NCBI GenBank assembly: GCA_016210895.1 | Contig: JACQTG010000032.1 | Span: forward strand, 1-15,042 | DNA length: 15,042 bases | Origin: Acidobacteriota bacterium | Lineage (GTDB): Bacteria; Acidobacteriota; Terriglobia; Acidoferrales; 2-02-FULL-67-57 | Direction: 5' to 3' | Translations under genes and position numbers: made by a program | In this document: positions 1 to 6,485 of the stretch, in pieces | How the letters are laid out: the number at the start of each line of letters is the position of its first letter | How positions within the stretch are numbered: the first letter of the stretch is position 1 | Notes under the pieces: generated by a model | What the model saw: the letters and a program-made list of their open reading frames with translations, nothing else | Database searches by the model: none | Told to the model about the DNA's origin: nothing

Positions 1-555
1 CCCGAGGACAAAGAACGGGATGAAGAGCCAGCTGCGAAAAACAAGCGGCAGCCCAATCACGACCATCAGCGCCCGCAGGTAGATGGGGTGGCGGATGACG
101 CCGTAGATGCCGGAGGTCACGAGCCGGTGGCCGTCCTGCAACGTCACATAGCCGCTGAATTGCTTGCCGAGCGTCTTGACCGCCGCAAAGGCCAGGACGT
201 TGCCCGCGGCATAGAGTCCGACGCCAAGCCACCGCGGCCAGGCGGTTGCCGCGAACGTCAGAATTGCGCGCCGGTCGGCGTAAGGCAGGAAGGCGATCAG
301 GGAGAGCCCGACGAGGATGAGGGCGGGCAGCAGGTAGCGTTGGCGGCCCACGGGGCGCTTCCCTTTCCGGAAGGGTTGCACATCCAGGTGCAACGCCAGC
401 GTTGCCGCCAGTCCAAGCACCGCCACGACCACCAGCCCCGCCCGCGCCGGCTCGGCGAAGAAGCCCCGCCAGTCGTCCAGCCCCCAGGCGAGAAACATGA
501 GCGTGAAGGCGAGGGCCGTTTGCAGGAAGAGTCCCGCGACGGCTCGGAGTCTCAT
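1..555 (-). CDS. Isoprenylcysteine carboxyl methyltransferase-family membrane protein, C-terminus cut by window edge
   Basis: The minus strand is open from ATG at 555 to the window edge, giving 185 residues without a stop. The start has a strong Shine-Dalgarno sequence (AGGAGGT) about 5 bases upstream. The protein is hydrophobic, with likely membrane segments near residues 5-24, 38-55, 75-92 and 106-128. It then carries the SGIYGVIRHPIYL stretch (residues 148-160). That RHP-x-Y block is the hallmark of the ICMT/PEMT family (PF04140/PF04191), which methylates small molecules, lipids or prenylated cysteines at the membrane using S-adenosylmethionine. The cofactor-binding C-terminal part lies outside the window. 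Bacterial members rarely have a known substrate, so the exact reaction is open. The gene is divergent from the TSUP gene, with a 101-base gap between the two starts. I am confident of the family and not of the substrate. Confidence 0.8.
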   Translation of the reverse strand, partial: MRLRAVAGLFLQTALAFTLMFLAWGLDDWRGFFAEPARAGLVVVAVLGLAATLALHLDVQPFRKGKRPVGRQRYLLPALILVGLSLIAFLPYADRRAILTFAATAWPRWLGVGLYAAGNVLAFAAVKTLGKQFSGYVTLQDGHRLVTSGIYGVIRHPIYLRALMVVIGLPLVFRSWLFIPFFVLG

Positions 556-656
556 GAGCTACCTCCTGGACCCACCACAGCGCGTGCGCGCGGGGTCAAA
601 CACGCTGCCTTTCCTTGCTGCGCCCGGCGCCGAGTTGTGCTTTCATAGGCGCCTCT

Positions 657-1418
657 ATGCTACCCCAGGACCCCGCCCTGCTGGCGCTCTTGCTCGGCCT
701 GGTGTTCTTCGTCGCCGTGGCCTACTCCTCGGTCGGGCACGGCGGCGCCTCGGGCTATTTGGCTGTGGCCTCGCTGTTTGCCATTTCGCCGACGCAGATG
801 GCACCCAGCGCGCTGTGCGTGAACCTGCTGGTGGCGGGAACGGGATTTCTGAACTACTGGCGCGCGGGCCATTTCTCCCCGCGGCTGCTCGCACCCTTTG
901 TCATCACTTCGATTCCCGCAGCCTTCCTGGGTGGGCTGACGCGTGTCTCGACCCAGGTCTACAGCCTCTTGCTCGGTGCCGTTCTCGTGTTTGCCGCTGT
1001 GCGCCTGGGAATCCAGCCAGCCAGCCGACAGGATGAGAACTGGCTGGCGCCGCCGCCCGCGCGCGTGGCGCTGCCGGCAGGAGCCGGGATTGGCTACCTC
1101 TCGGGGATTGTCGGCGTGGGCGGGGGAATCTTCCTGAGTCCCGTCATGCTGCTGATGCGCTGGGCCGACGCCAAGCGCACCGCGGCTGTCTCCGCTGCTT
1201 TTATCTTCCTCAATTCCGCCGCCGGCCTCTACGGCCACCTGAGCCGCACGCAACTTGATTGGGCGGGGCTACTGCCGCTGATCGTGGCCGCTTTTGCCGG
1301 AGGGCTGGTGGGCTCGCGGCTGGGCGCGCGGCGCCTGCCGGGCCTGTGGCTGCGTCGCATCCTGGCCGTGGTGTTGGCCGTGGCTTCCTACAAGCTGCTG
1401 CGGTCTGCCTTGATGTAG
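657..1418 (+). CDS. TSUP (TauE/SafE) family anion transporter, first copy
   Basis: This encodes about 253 residues, the usual size for the TSUP family (COG0730, PF01925). Members are inner-membrane carriers thought to move sulfite, sulfonates, sulfoacetate or other organic anions. Hydrophobic segments run through the whole protein. It shows the two-fold family signature: YSSVGHGGASGYLA near the N-terminus and GIVGVGGGIFLSPV in the second half. I chose ATG at 657 because the conserved hydrophobic start follows at once. An in-frame TTG at 615 would add a 14-residue polar leader unlike the family. The ribosome binding site before 657 is weak. The next gene starts 82 bases later behind its own candidate promoter, so this may be a single-gene unit. 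The substrate cannot be read from the sequence. It is clearly different from the second TSUP protein at 3625-4362. Confidence 0.88.
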   Translation: MLPQDPALLALLLGLVFFVAVAYSSVGHGGASGYLAVASLFAISPTQMAPSALCVNLLVAGTGFLNYWRAGHFSPRLLAPFVITSIPAAFLGGLTRVSTQVYSLLLGAVLVFAAVRLGIQPASRQDENWLAPPPARVALPAGAGIGYLSGIVGVGGGIFLSPVMLLMRWADAKRTAAVSAAFIFLNSAAGLYGHLSRTQLDWAGLLPLIVAAFAGGLVGSRLGARRLPGLWLRRILAVVLAVASYKLLRSALM

Positions 1419-1429
1419 CCGCGCACCCT

Positions 1430-1458
1430 TTGCGTCGACGTAGCCGACCTGCCATAAT
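1430..1458 (+). promoter_or_regulatory. Candidate sigma70 promoter for the ubiD-family gene
   Basis: TTGCGT at 1430-1435 and CATAAT at 1453-1458 are separated by 17 bases. The -10 box matches the consensus in five of six positions; the -35 matches only in its TTG core. The predicted transcript would begin near 1465 and leave a leader of about 35 bases before the GTG start at 1501. It lies in the only gap between the first TSUP gene and the decarboxylase gene. This is an assignment from pattern only. Confidence 0.4.
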
Positions 1459-1500
1459 CGTCCGCCCGCATGAGTTCCGTGCTTGGTGGAGGGAAGGGAA

Positions 1501-2955
1501 GTGGCCTACAAAGACCTGCGCGAGTTCCTGGTGCGGCTGGAAAAAGAAGCCGAACTCAAGCGCATCCGCGCCGAAGTGGACTGGAAGCTCGAAGTCAGCG
1601 AAATCACCGACCGGGTGACGAAGGCGGGCGGGCCGGCGCTACTGTTTGAGAACGTCAAAGGCTACAAGACGCCGCTTGCCATCAATCTCTTCGGCTCTCA
1701 CCGGCGGATGTGCCTGGCGCTCGAGGTCAATGCGCTCGAGGAGGTGGCCGAGCGCATCCAGGGCTACCTCGATTTTCAATCGCCGCAGGGCCTGCTCGAC
1801 AAGATCAAGCTTCTCCCCAAGCTGGCCGAGATGGGTTCCTTCTTCCCTAAAACCGTGCGCAGTGGGCCGTGCAAAGAAGTGATCAAGAAAGACGACTTCT
1901 CACTCCTTGACTTCCCCGTCATCCAGTGCTGGCCGCAGGACGCGGGCCGCTACATCACCTTTCCGCTCGTCATCACCAAGAACCCGGACACCGGCCGGCG
2001 GAACGTCGGCGCCTATCGGATGCAAGTCTTCGACGAGCGCACGACGGCGATGCACTGGCAGACGCACAAGCACGGCACCGAGCACTTCCGCCGCGCCCGG
2101 CGCAAGTTCGGCACCGGCCGGCTCGAAGTCGCCTGTGCCATCGGCTCCGACCCGGCCACGGTGTTCTCAGCCGTGATTCCCGCGCCGCCCGACTTGGACG
2201 AGCTTCTGCTCGCGGGCTTCCTGCGCCGTGAGCCGGTCGAGCTGGTCAAGTGCGAGACCGTCGACCTCGAAGTCCCCGCCAACGCCGAAATCGTGCTCGA
2301 AGGCTACGTAGACTTGAACGAGTTCCGCACCGAAGGCCCCTTCGGCGACCACACCGGTTACTACTCGCTCGCCGACGAGTTTCCCGTTTTCCATCTCACC
2401 TGTATCACCCACCGCAAAGACCCCGTCTACCTCACCACCATCGTCGGCCCGCCACCGGAAGAGGACTACTTTATGGGCCACGCCATCGAGCGCATCCTGC
2501 TGCCCATCATCAAGCTGCAGCTGCCCGAGATTGTCGAGCTGCACATGCCCGCCGAAGGCATCTTCCACAATCTGATGATTGTCGCCATTCGCAAGTCCTA
2601 TCCCGGCCATGCCCGCAAGGTGATGAACGCCATCTGGTCGCTTGGGCAAGCGATGTTCACCAAGTGCCTGGTGGTGGTGGACGACGACGTCAACGTGCAC
2701 GACCCACGCGAGGTGGTGTGGAAGGCGCTCTGCGCCATCGATCCCGAACGCGACGTCCAATTCATGCTCGGGCCCATGGACACGCTCGACCACGCCGCGC
2801 GGCTGCCCGACTTCGGATCCAAGATGGGCGTTGATGCCACCCGCAAGTGGCCGAGCGAAGGCTACACACGCGGACCCTGGCCGGATGAGATCAAGATGGA
2901 CCCGGCGGTCAAGCAGCGGGTGGCAGCCCGCTGGCGCGAACTCGGGCTGAGCTAG
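1501..2955 (+). CDS. UbiD-family prenyl-FMN-dependent decarboxylase
   Basis: This 484-residue protein matches the length of UbiD-family (de)carboxylases (PF01977), which use prenylated FMN to decarboxylate aromatic or unsaturated acids. The N-terminal AYKDLREFL is typical of the family. The core signature EGPFGDHTGYY is at residues 278-288. The segment NVGAYRMQVF (168-177) carries the Asn and Arg expected at the prenyl-FMN site, followed by MHWQTHKHG (184-192). GTG at 1501 is the chosen start: it sits just after a purine-rich GGAGGGAAGGG and gives the usual N-terminus. An in-frame TTG at 1483 would place that ribosome binding sequence inside the gene. Likely roles are in ubiquinone or menaquinone biosynthesis (the family includes UbiD and the futalosine-pathway decarboxylase) or in aromatic acid turnover. 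No ubiX partner, which makes the cofactor, is in the window. The family is firm and the substrate unknown. Confidence 0.92.
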   Translation: MAYKDLREFLVRLEKEAELKRIRAEVDWKLEVSEITDRVTKAGGPALLFENVKGYKTPLAINLFGSHRRMCLALEVNALEEVAERIQGYLDFQSPQGLLDKIKLLPKLAEMGSFFPKTVRSGPCKEVIKKDDFSLLDFPVIQCWPQDAGRYITFPLVITKNPDTGRRNVGAYRMQVFDERTTAMHWQTHKHGTEHFRRARRKFGTGRLEVACAIGSDPATVFSAVIPAPPDLDELLLAGFLRREPVELVKCETVDLEVPANAEIVLEGYVDLNEFRTEGPFGDHTGYYSLADEFPVFHLTCITHRKDPVYLTTIVGPPPEEDYFMGHAIERILLPIIKLQLPEIVELHMPAEGIFHNLMIVAIRKSYPGHARKVMNAIWSLGQAMFTKCLVVVDDDVNVHDPREVVWKALCAIDPERDVQFMLGPMDTLDHAARLPDFGSKMGVDATRKWPSEGYTRGPWPDEIKMDPAVKQRVAARWRELGLS

Positions 2956-3049
2956 CGACCTCTGAGCTGGCCAACCCAGAACGGGAAATTGTCTGCGCGA
3001 TTGTGCAAGGTCTTGCATCCCGTCCGGTGACCCCGAACAGGTGCGCTCC

Positions 3050-3089
3050 TAACTTCCTGACCTACCAGCATGGCTCGCCGAGGAAGTTA
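3050..3089. repeat. Perfect 9-base inverted repeat with 22-base loop
   Basis: TAACTTCCT at 3050-3058 is the exact reverse complement of AGGAAGTTA at 3081-3089. It lies about 95 bases after the decarboxylase stop and 60 bases before the Rrf2 start. It could be a 3' stem-loop that stabilises the upstream message or a protein-binding dyad. There is no following T run, so it is not a standard intrinsic terminator. Confidence 0.5.
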
Positions 3090-3120
3090 CGCAGGAGTGG
3101 TGGCAAACCTGCTTAGATGA

Positions 3121-3142
3121 TTTACTCTATCGTTTGAGTAGA
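3121..3142. promoter_or_regulatory. Candidate Rrf2-type operator dyad
   Basis: TACTC (3123-3127) and GAGTA (3136-3140) form a perfect 5-base inverted repeat around an 8-base AT-rich spacer. With one mismatch it extends to TTTACTC/GAGTAGA. It ends only about 8 bases before the GTG start of the Rrf2 gene, where an autorepressor could block transcription. Rrf2 proteins bind as dimers to dyads of roughly this size and base composition. The link to this regulator is inferred from position. Confidence 0.42.
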
Positions 3143-3149
3143 CTAAACT

Positions 3150-3632
3150 GTGCTTTCCCAAAAAGCCAAATACGGATTGAAAGTCCTTCTCGCCCTGGCC
3201 CGCGATTACGGGCGCGGCCCCGTGCTGATCGCCGATCTGGCCCGGCGCGAGTCGGTCCCGCAGAAATTCCTCGAGCTCATCCTGCTCGAGCTCAAACACC
3301 AGGGCGTGGTGCAAAGCAAGAAGGGACAGGGCGGCGGCTACTTCCTGCTGCAGCGCCCCGAGCAGATCGCTTTCGGCCGCATCATTCGCATTCTCGATGG
3401 CCCGCTGGCGCCCGTGCCCTGCGTGAGCGAGACCGCCTATATGCCCTGCGCGGAGTGTCCCGATGAAGTCCGCTGTGGCGTGCGCCTAGTAATGAAAGAA
3501 GTCCGGGACGCCGCTGCCACCATTCTCGACCACACCACCCTGGCCGATGCCCTACGACGTCTCCCCGCGGGCCGTTTGGGCAAAAAGCGGCGGCCGCTGG
3601 CTGCCCTCCGAACCGTGCGGCACCATGGATGA
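3150..3632 (+). CDS. Rrf2-family transcriptional regulator with four clustered cysteines
   Basis: This is a 160-residue winged-helix regulator of the Rrf2 family (PF02082; relatives are IscR, NsrR, CymR, RirA). The N-terminal MLSQKAKYGLKVLLALA is the classic family start, which fixes GTG at 3150 as the initiation codon. The wing region reads KKGQGGGYFLLQRP (residues 58-70). Cysteines lie at 91, 100, 103 and 109, in the region where IscR and NsrR bind an iron-sulfur cluster, so redox, NO or Fe-S sensing is plausible. The spacing differs from the three-cysteine pattern of IscR. No Shine-Dalgarno sequence precedes the GTG, so translation may be leaderless or weak. The 3' end overlaps the second TSUP gene by 8 bases, and that transporter is its most likely target. 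The C-terminus is basic. Family is firm, ligand unknown. Confidence 0.9.
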   Translation: MLSQKAKYGLKVLLALARDYGRGPVLIADLARRESVPQKFLELILLELKHQGVVQSKKGQGGGYFLLQRPEQIAFGRIIRILDGPLAPVPCVSETAYMPCAECPDEVRCGVRLVMKEVRDAAATILDHTTLADALRRLPAGRLGKKRRPLAALRTVRHHG

Positions 3633-4362
3633 CTTCCTGCTTTTCGTCTTGTTCGGATTCTTCGCGCAAATGATTGATGGTGCGCTGGGGATGGCCTATG
3701 GGGTCAGTTCAACTACGCTGCTGCTGAGCATCGGCATTCCGCCGGCGCCGGCCAGCGCCAGCGTCCACGCAGCCGAGATCGCCACCAGCGGTGTGTCCGG
3801 TCTCGCCCACTGGAGACACGGCAACGTGGACCGGGTGCTGCTACATAAACTCGTTGTTCCCGGGGTCATCGGCGGGGTGCTCGGGGCCTATGTACTGACC
3901 TCGGTGCCCGGTGAGACAATCAAGCCGGTGGTCAGCGCCTACCTGTTCGTGATGGGTCTGGTGATATTACGCAAGGCCTTCCGCCGGGTGCAGGCGGGGG
4001 AAAAGACGCGCCGGCTGACCGAACTAGGCCTGGCCGGGGGCTTTCTGGACGCCATTGGGGGTGGGGGCTGGGGCCCCATCGTAACCTCGACCCTGGTCGC
4101 CAACGGTAACCACCCGCGTTTCGCCATTGGCTCGGCCAACCTGGCGGAATTCTTCGTCACCTTGGCGCAGACGGCCACCTTTTTCCTGGCGCTGGGGCTG
4201 GTCCACTGGAGAATCATCGCGGGTTTGATCGCCGGCGGTGTCGTGGCGGCACCCCTGGCCGCACTCGTGTGTAAAAGGCTGCCGGCCCGCAGCTTGATGA
4301 TTCTGGTGGGGGCCTTGATCATGATCCTCAGTCTACGCACCCTGCTGCAGTTCCTCTTCTGA
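3625..4362 (+). CDS. TSUP (TauE/SafE) family anion transporter, second copy, coupled to Rrf2 gene
   Basis: This 245-residue polytopic membrane protein belongs to the TSUP family (COG0730). The first segment contains QMIDGALGMAYGVSSTTLLL. The second half has the repeat signature GGFLDAIGGGGWGPIVTS (residues 138-155), a more elaborate form than in the first TSUP protein of this window. The start at ATG 3625 lies within the last codons of the Rrf2 gene (ATGGATGA holds both start and stop), which suggests translational coupling and co-regulation. Longer in-frame starts upstream lie deep inside the Rrf2 gene and give a polar leader, so I rejected them. TSUP carriers next to Rrf2 regulators fit a role in sulfur compound export or uptake, such as sulfite or thiosulfate; this is inference from context. 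No sulfur assimilation gene is present nearby. Confidence 0.88.
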   Translation: MDDFLLFVLFGFFAQMIDGALGMAYGVSSTTLLLSIGIPPAPASASVHAAEIATSGVSGLAHWRHGNVDRVLLHKLVVPGVIGGVLGAYVLTSVPGETIKPVVSAYLFVMGLVILRKAFRRVQAGEKTRRLTELGLAGGFLDAIGGGGWGPIVTSTLVANGNHPRFAIGSANLAEFFVTLAQTATFFLALGLVHWRIIAGLIAGGVVAAPLAALVCKRLPARSLMILVGALIMILSLRTLLQFLF

Positions 4363-4436
4363 CCCCGTGCGCCAAGCCGGGCCATGGCCCCTTGGTAGTA
4401 AAAGCGGTAGAAAAGCCTAAGAAAACAAAAAATTAC

Positions 4437-4465
4437 TTGACATCCGCCGGGGTTTAGCCTAGAAA
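4437..4465 (+). promoter_or_regulatory. Near-consensus sigma70 promoter of the HTH-pilMNOPQ operon
   Basis: TTGACA at 4437-4442 is a perfect -35 box. TAGAAA at 4460-4465 follows after exactly 17 bases and matches four of six -10 positions. An A-rich stretch immediately upstream (about 4408-4434) resembles an UP element and stands out against the GC-rich surroundings. The predicted start is near 4472, leaving a leader of about 95 bases before the HTH gene. It is the strongest promoter I can see in the window. Confidence 0.7.
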
Positions 4466-4526
4466 TCACCCCCAAGACCTCGGGATTTGCTGCCTTCCCT
4501 CTACGAGGCTCTCAGGATGGGGCGCG

Positions 4527-4549
4527 CGCCGCCAGAAGCGCCGGCGGCG
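4527..4549 (+). promoter_or_regulatory. GC-rich stem-loop in the pil operon leader
   Basis: CGCCGCC (4527-4533) pairs with GGCGGCG (4543-4549) around a 9-base loop. The stem ends four bases before the AGAGGA ribosome binding site (4553-4558) of the HTH gene. It could tune translation of the first gene. Short GC stems also arise by chance in DNA of this composition. Confidence 0.3.
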
Positions 4550-4566
4550 GGCAGAGGATCCGGTAG

Positions 4567-4773
4567 ATGGCTGCCCCCCGTGAAGTGATGAACATTCGCG
4601 AAGCGTCCGAATACCTGGGGATATCGCCTGATACCCTCTACCGCTATGTCTACCAAGACAAGATCCCGGCCTTCAAATTGGGGAATCGCTGGAAGTTTAA
4701 GAAAACCATCCTCGACCGGTGGATGGAGCGTAAAATAAGTCAGGAAAAGAATCGCCGGCGAGGAAGGGGGTAG
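4567..4773 (+). CDS. Small excisionase/MerR-type helix-turn-helix protein leading the pil operon
   Basis: This encodes 68 residues that are almost entirely one winged helix-turn-helix of the HTH_17/excisionase type (PF12728). Residues 9-26 (NIREASEYLGIS, then PDTLYR) form the two helices, and KLGNRWKFKKTILDRWM (37-53) forms the wing and last helix. The tail is strongly basic (KNRRRGRG). ATG 4567 is preferred because AGAGGA lies 8 bases upstream. An in-frame ATG at 4588 would still leave the domain intact. It is the first gene after the strong promoter, and its stop is only 8 bases before pilM, so it is almost certainly co-transcribed with pilMNOPQ. Members are phage excisionases, plasmid regulators and small chromosomal DNA-binding proteins. 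With no integrase nearby, a regulator of the pilus operon is the simplest reading, but this is inferred. Confidence 0.82.
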   Translation: MAAPREVMNIREASEYLGISPDTLYRYVYQDKIPAFKLGNRWKFKKTILDRWMERKISQEKNRRRGRG

Positions 4774-4781
4774 GTGAGACG

Positions 4782-5846
4782 ATGGCATTGTTTGGGCGCA
4801 GCAAGAGCAAGCCGGTGGTAGGGCTCGACATCGGTTCGAGCGCGGTCAAGGCGGTCGAGTTGAAAAGGGCGCGCGAGGGCTTTGAGGTGGCGAGCGTGGG
4901 CCTGGAGGCGTTGGCGCCGGAAACCGTGGTGGATGGTGCCATCATCGATGCCCCCGCGGTCTCCTCGGCCATCGAGCGCATCTTCAGTCAGCACAAGATC
5001 AGGAACAAGAATGTAGCCACTTCCGTGTCGGGCCACTCGGTCATCATCAAGAAAGTCACGATGCCCAATCTGCCGGAGGACGAGCTCTACGACCAGGTGC
5101 ACGCCGACGCCGGCCAGTACGTTCCGTTTGACATCGCCGACGTCAACCTCGACTACCAGGTGCTCGAAACCAGTGCCATGGGCGACCAAGTGGACATCCT
5201 CTTGGTGGCGGTGAAGAAGGAGAAAATTTCCAACTACACCAGTGCCTTGAGCCTTGCCGGCCGCCTGGGGGCGGTCGTCGATGTCGACGCCTTTGCCCTC
5301 CAGAATGCGTATGAATTCAACTACGAGCCCGAACCCGACAAGACCAGCGCTTTGCTCAACATCGGCGCCAGCGTGATGAATATCAACATCGTCCGCGGCG
5401 GCGTCCCCGTCTTCACCCGTGACGTCGGCGTGGCCGGTAACCAGTACACCGATGCGCTGCAGAAAGAACTTGAGCTCAGCTTTGAGGACGCAGAAAACCT
5501 CAAGCGGGGTCACAGCGTGGCCACGGTCTCCGACGAGCAAAAGAATGCCGTGCTCCGCTCGGTGTCGGAAATCCTAGCCCTTGAAATCCAGAAAACCTTC
5601 GACTTCTTCCGCGCCACCGCTAGCGGCGAAGCCATCAACCACATCTTCGTGGCCGGCGGCTCGGCACGGGTTCCGGGTCTGCTGGACTTGTTGCGGGAGG
5701 AATTCCAGGTTCCAGTGGATGAGCTGGATCCTTTCCGCCGCATTGGCTATAACCCGGCCAAGCTTAGCGATGAATACATCCACGAGGTCGCGCCCCGGTT
5801 GGCCGTGGCCGTGGGGCTAGGCCTAAGGAGTTTTGACGCCGCATGA
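4782..5846 (+). CDS. pilM: PilM, actin-like cytoplasmic ATPase of the type IV pilus alignment complex
   Basis: This 354-residue protein is the expected length for PilM (COG4972). PilM has an FtsA/actin-like fold, binds ATP in the cytoplasm and docks onto the N-terminal tail of PilN. The first nucleotide-binding loop is GLDIGSSAVK (residues 14-23), the second phosphate loop is around LLNIGAS (191-197), and the adenosine motif is FVAGGSARVPGL (289-300). The region between (about 30-170) holds the inserted SHS2-like subdomain. ATG 4782 is preceded by a GGAAGGGGG-type ribosome binding sequence. The stop overlaps the pilN start by four bases (ATGA), so the two are translationally coupled. The gene sits in the standard pilM-N-O-P-Q order. 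No motor ATPase, pilin or prepilin peptidase is in the window. Confidence 0.96.
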   Translation: MALFGRSKSKPVVGLDIGSSAVKAVELKRAREGFEVASVGLEALAPETVVDGAIIDAPAVSSAIERIFSQHKIRNKNVATSVSGHSVIIKKVTMPNLPEDELYDQVHADAGQYVPFDIADVNLDYQVLETSAMGDQVDILLVAVKKEKISNYTSALSLAGRLGAVVDVDAFALQNAYEFNYEPEPDKTSALLNIGASVMNINIVRGGVPVFTRDVGVAGNQYTDALQKELELSFEDAENLKRGHSVATVSDEQKNAVLRSVSEILALEIQKTFDFFRATASGEAINHIFVAGGSARVPGLLDLLREEFQVPVDELDPFRRIGYNPAKLSDEYIHEVAPRLAVAVGLGLRSFDAA

Positions 5847-6475
5847 TTCGCATCAATCTTCTGGGACGACCCCGGCCCAAGGTCAAGCGGCGGATCCCCA
5901 TCACCGGGACGCTGCAGTTGGCGCTGTTTCTCATTCCTCTCCTGCTGGCCCTGGGCGCCTTGAGCTGGCGCTACTTCAGCATCCAGAGCGAGATACGGGA
6001 GTTGGACGAGCAAATCCAGGAGCTCAACCGCCAAAAGCTCCAAATGGCACAGTTGGAAAAGGAAATCCGGGAGTTCGAGCAGAAACAGAACGCTCTCCAG
6101 ACGCGCCTCAACGTGATTGAACAGCTCCGGCAAAACCAGAAAGGTCCGGTGCAGTTGCTGGACGCCATCGGCTCCACCGTCAACCGTACCGACACCTTGT
6201 GGCTCACCAATCTCGACGAGCGCGGTGCCAAGATCACCCTGGAAGGGGTAGCCGGATCAGTGAACGCCGTGGCTGACTTCATTACCAACCTCCGCGACTC
6301 CGGCTTCTTCACCAACATCGAGATCAGGGAAGCGGTGCAGTCAACCGAAAATCCCGGCGTCGAGAACTACAACTTTTCGCTGACGTGCGACTTTGTGTTG
6401 CCGCAGGCCGCTCAGCCCGCCTCGGGTGGCCAGCCGGCGCCCCCAGCGGCAGCCGCCGCCAGGCGTCGCACCTAG
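5843..6475 (+). CDS. pilN: PilN, inner-membrane type IV pilus alignment protein
   Basis: This 210-residue protein has the PilN layout (PF05137). The cytoplasmic tail MIRINLL matches the short peptide known to bind a groove in PilM. A transmembrane helix follows at about 23-41, then a coiled coil at about 46-98, rich in Glu, Gln, Lys and Leu. A periplasmic ferredoxin-like domain spans roughly 100-186. PilN pairs with PilO to form the bridge across the inner membrane. After the domain comes a proline/alanine-rich tail ending in arginines (residues 189-210), which is not part of the core fold and is mirrored in PilO. Its start overlaps the pilM stop by four bases, and pilO begins 10 bases after its stop. 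Confidence 0.95.
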   Translation: MIRINLLGRPRPKVKRRIPITGTLQLALFLIPLLLALGALSWRYFSIQSEIRELDEQIQELNRQKLQMAQLEKEIREFEQKQNALQTRLNVIEQLRQNQKGPVQLLDAIGSTVNRTDTLWLTNLDERGAKITLEGVAGSVNAVADFITNLRDSGFFTNIEIREAVQSTENPGVENYNFSLTCDFVLPQAAQPASGGQPAPPAAAAARRRT

Positions 6476-6485
6476 GGGCACGACC

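Larger units (their letters stand above)
2956..3149. other. Intergenic regulatory region between the decarboxylase and Rrf2 genes
   Basis: This 194-base gap has no supportable gene. It holds three symmetric elements: a tight dyad TGCAAG-GT-CTTGCA at 3004-3017, a perfect 9-base inverted repeat TAACTTCCT/AGGAAGTTA with a 22-base loop (3050-3058 and 3081-3089), and a candidate Rrf2 operator at 3121-3142. The last 40 bases are clearly more AT-rich than the surrounding genes, as expected for a promoter. None of the hairpins has a T tract, so I cannot call a terminator for the decarboxylase gene. Confidence 0.6.

Noticed and set aside
88..648. Plus-strand open frame of 186 codons
   Set aside because: It is Arg/Gln/Pro-rich without family features and lies opposite the ICMT-like gene, whose minus-strand frame has a clear RHPIY motif and ribosome binding site.
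615..656. Longer N-terminus for the first TSUP gene from a TTG codon
   Set aside because: It adds a 14-residue leader not typical of the family; ATG 657 leads straight into the first membrane helix.
2167..3018. Minus-strand open frame of 283 codons over the UbiD-family gene
   Set aside because: It mirrors the codon structure of a real gene with strong homology signals on the other strand; a common artefact of high GC.
3121..3149. TTTACT (3121-3126) and TAAACT (3144-3149) with 17-base spacing as the Rrf2 promoter
   Set aside because: The transcript would begin after the GTG start, which the conserved Rrf2 N-terminus fixes at 3150.
4567..4773. Excisionase-like HTH gene as a sign of a prophage or integrated element
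   Set aside because: No integrase, att-like repeat, tRNA gene or phage gene is near, base composition matches the neighbours, and the gene is embedded in the pil transcription unit.
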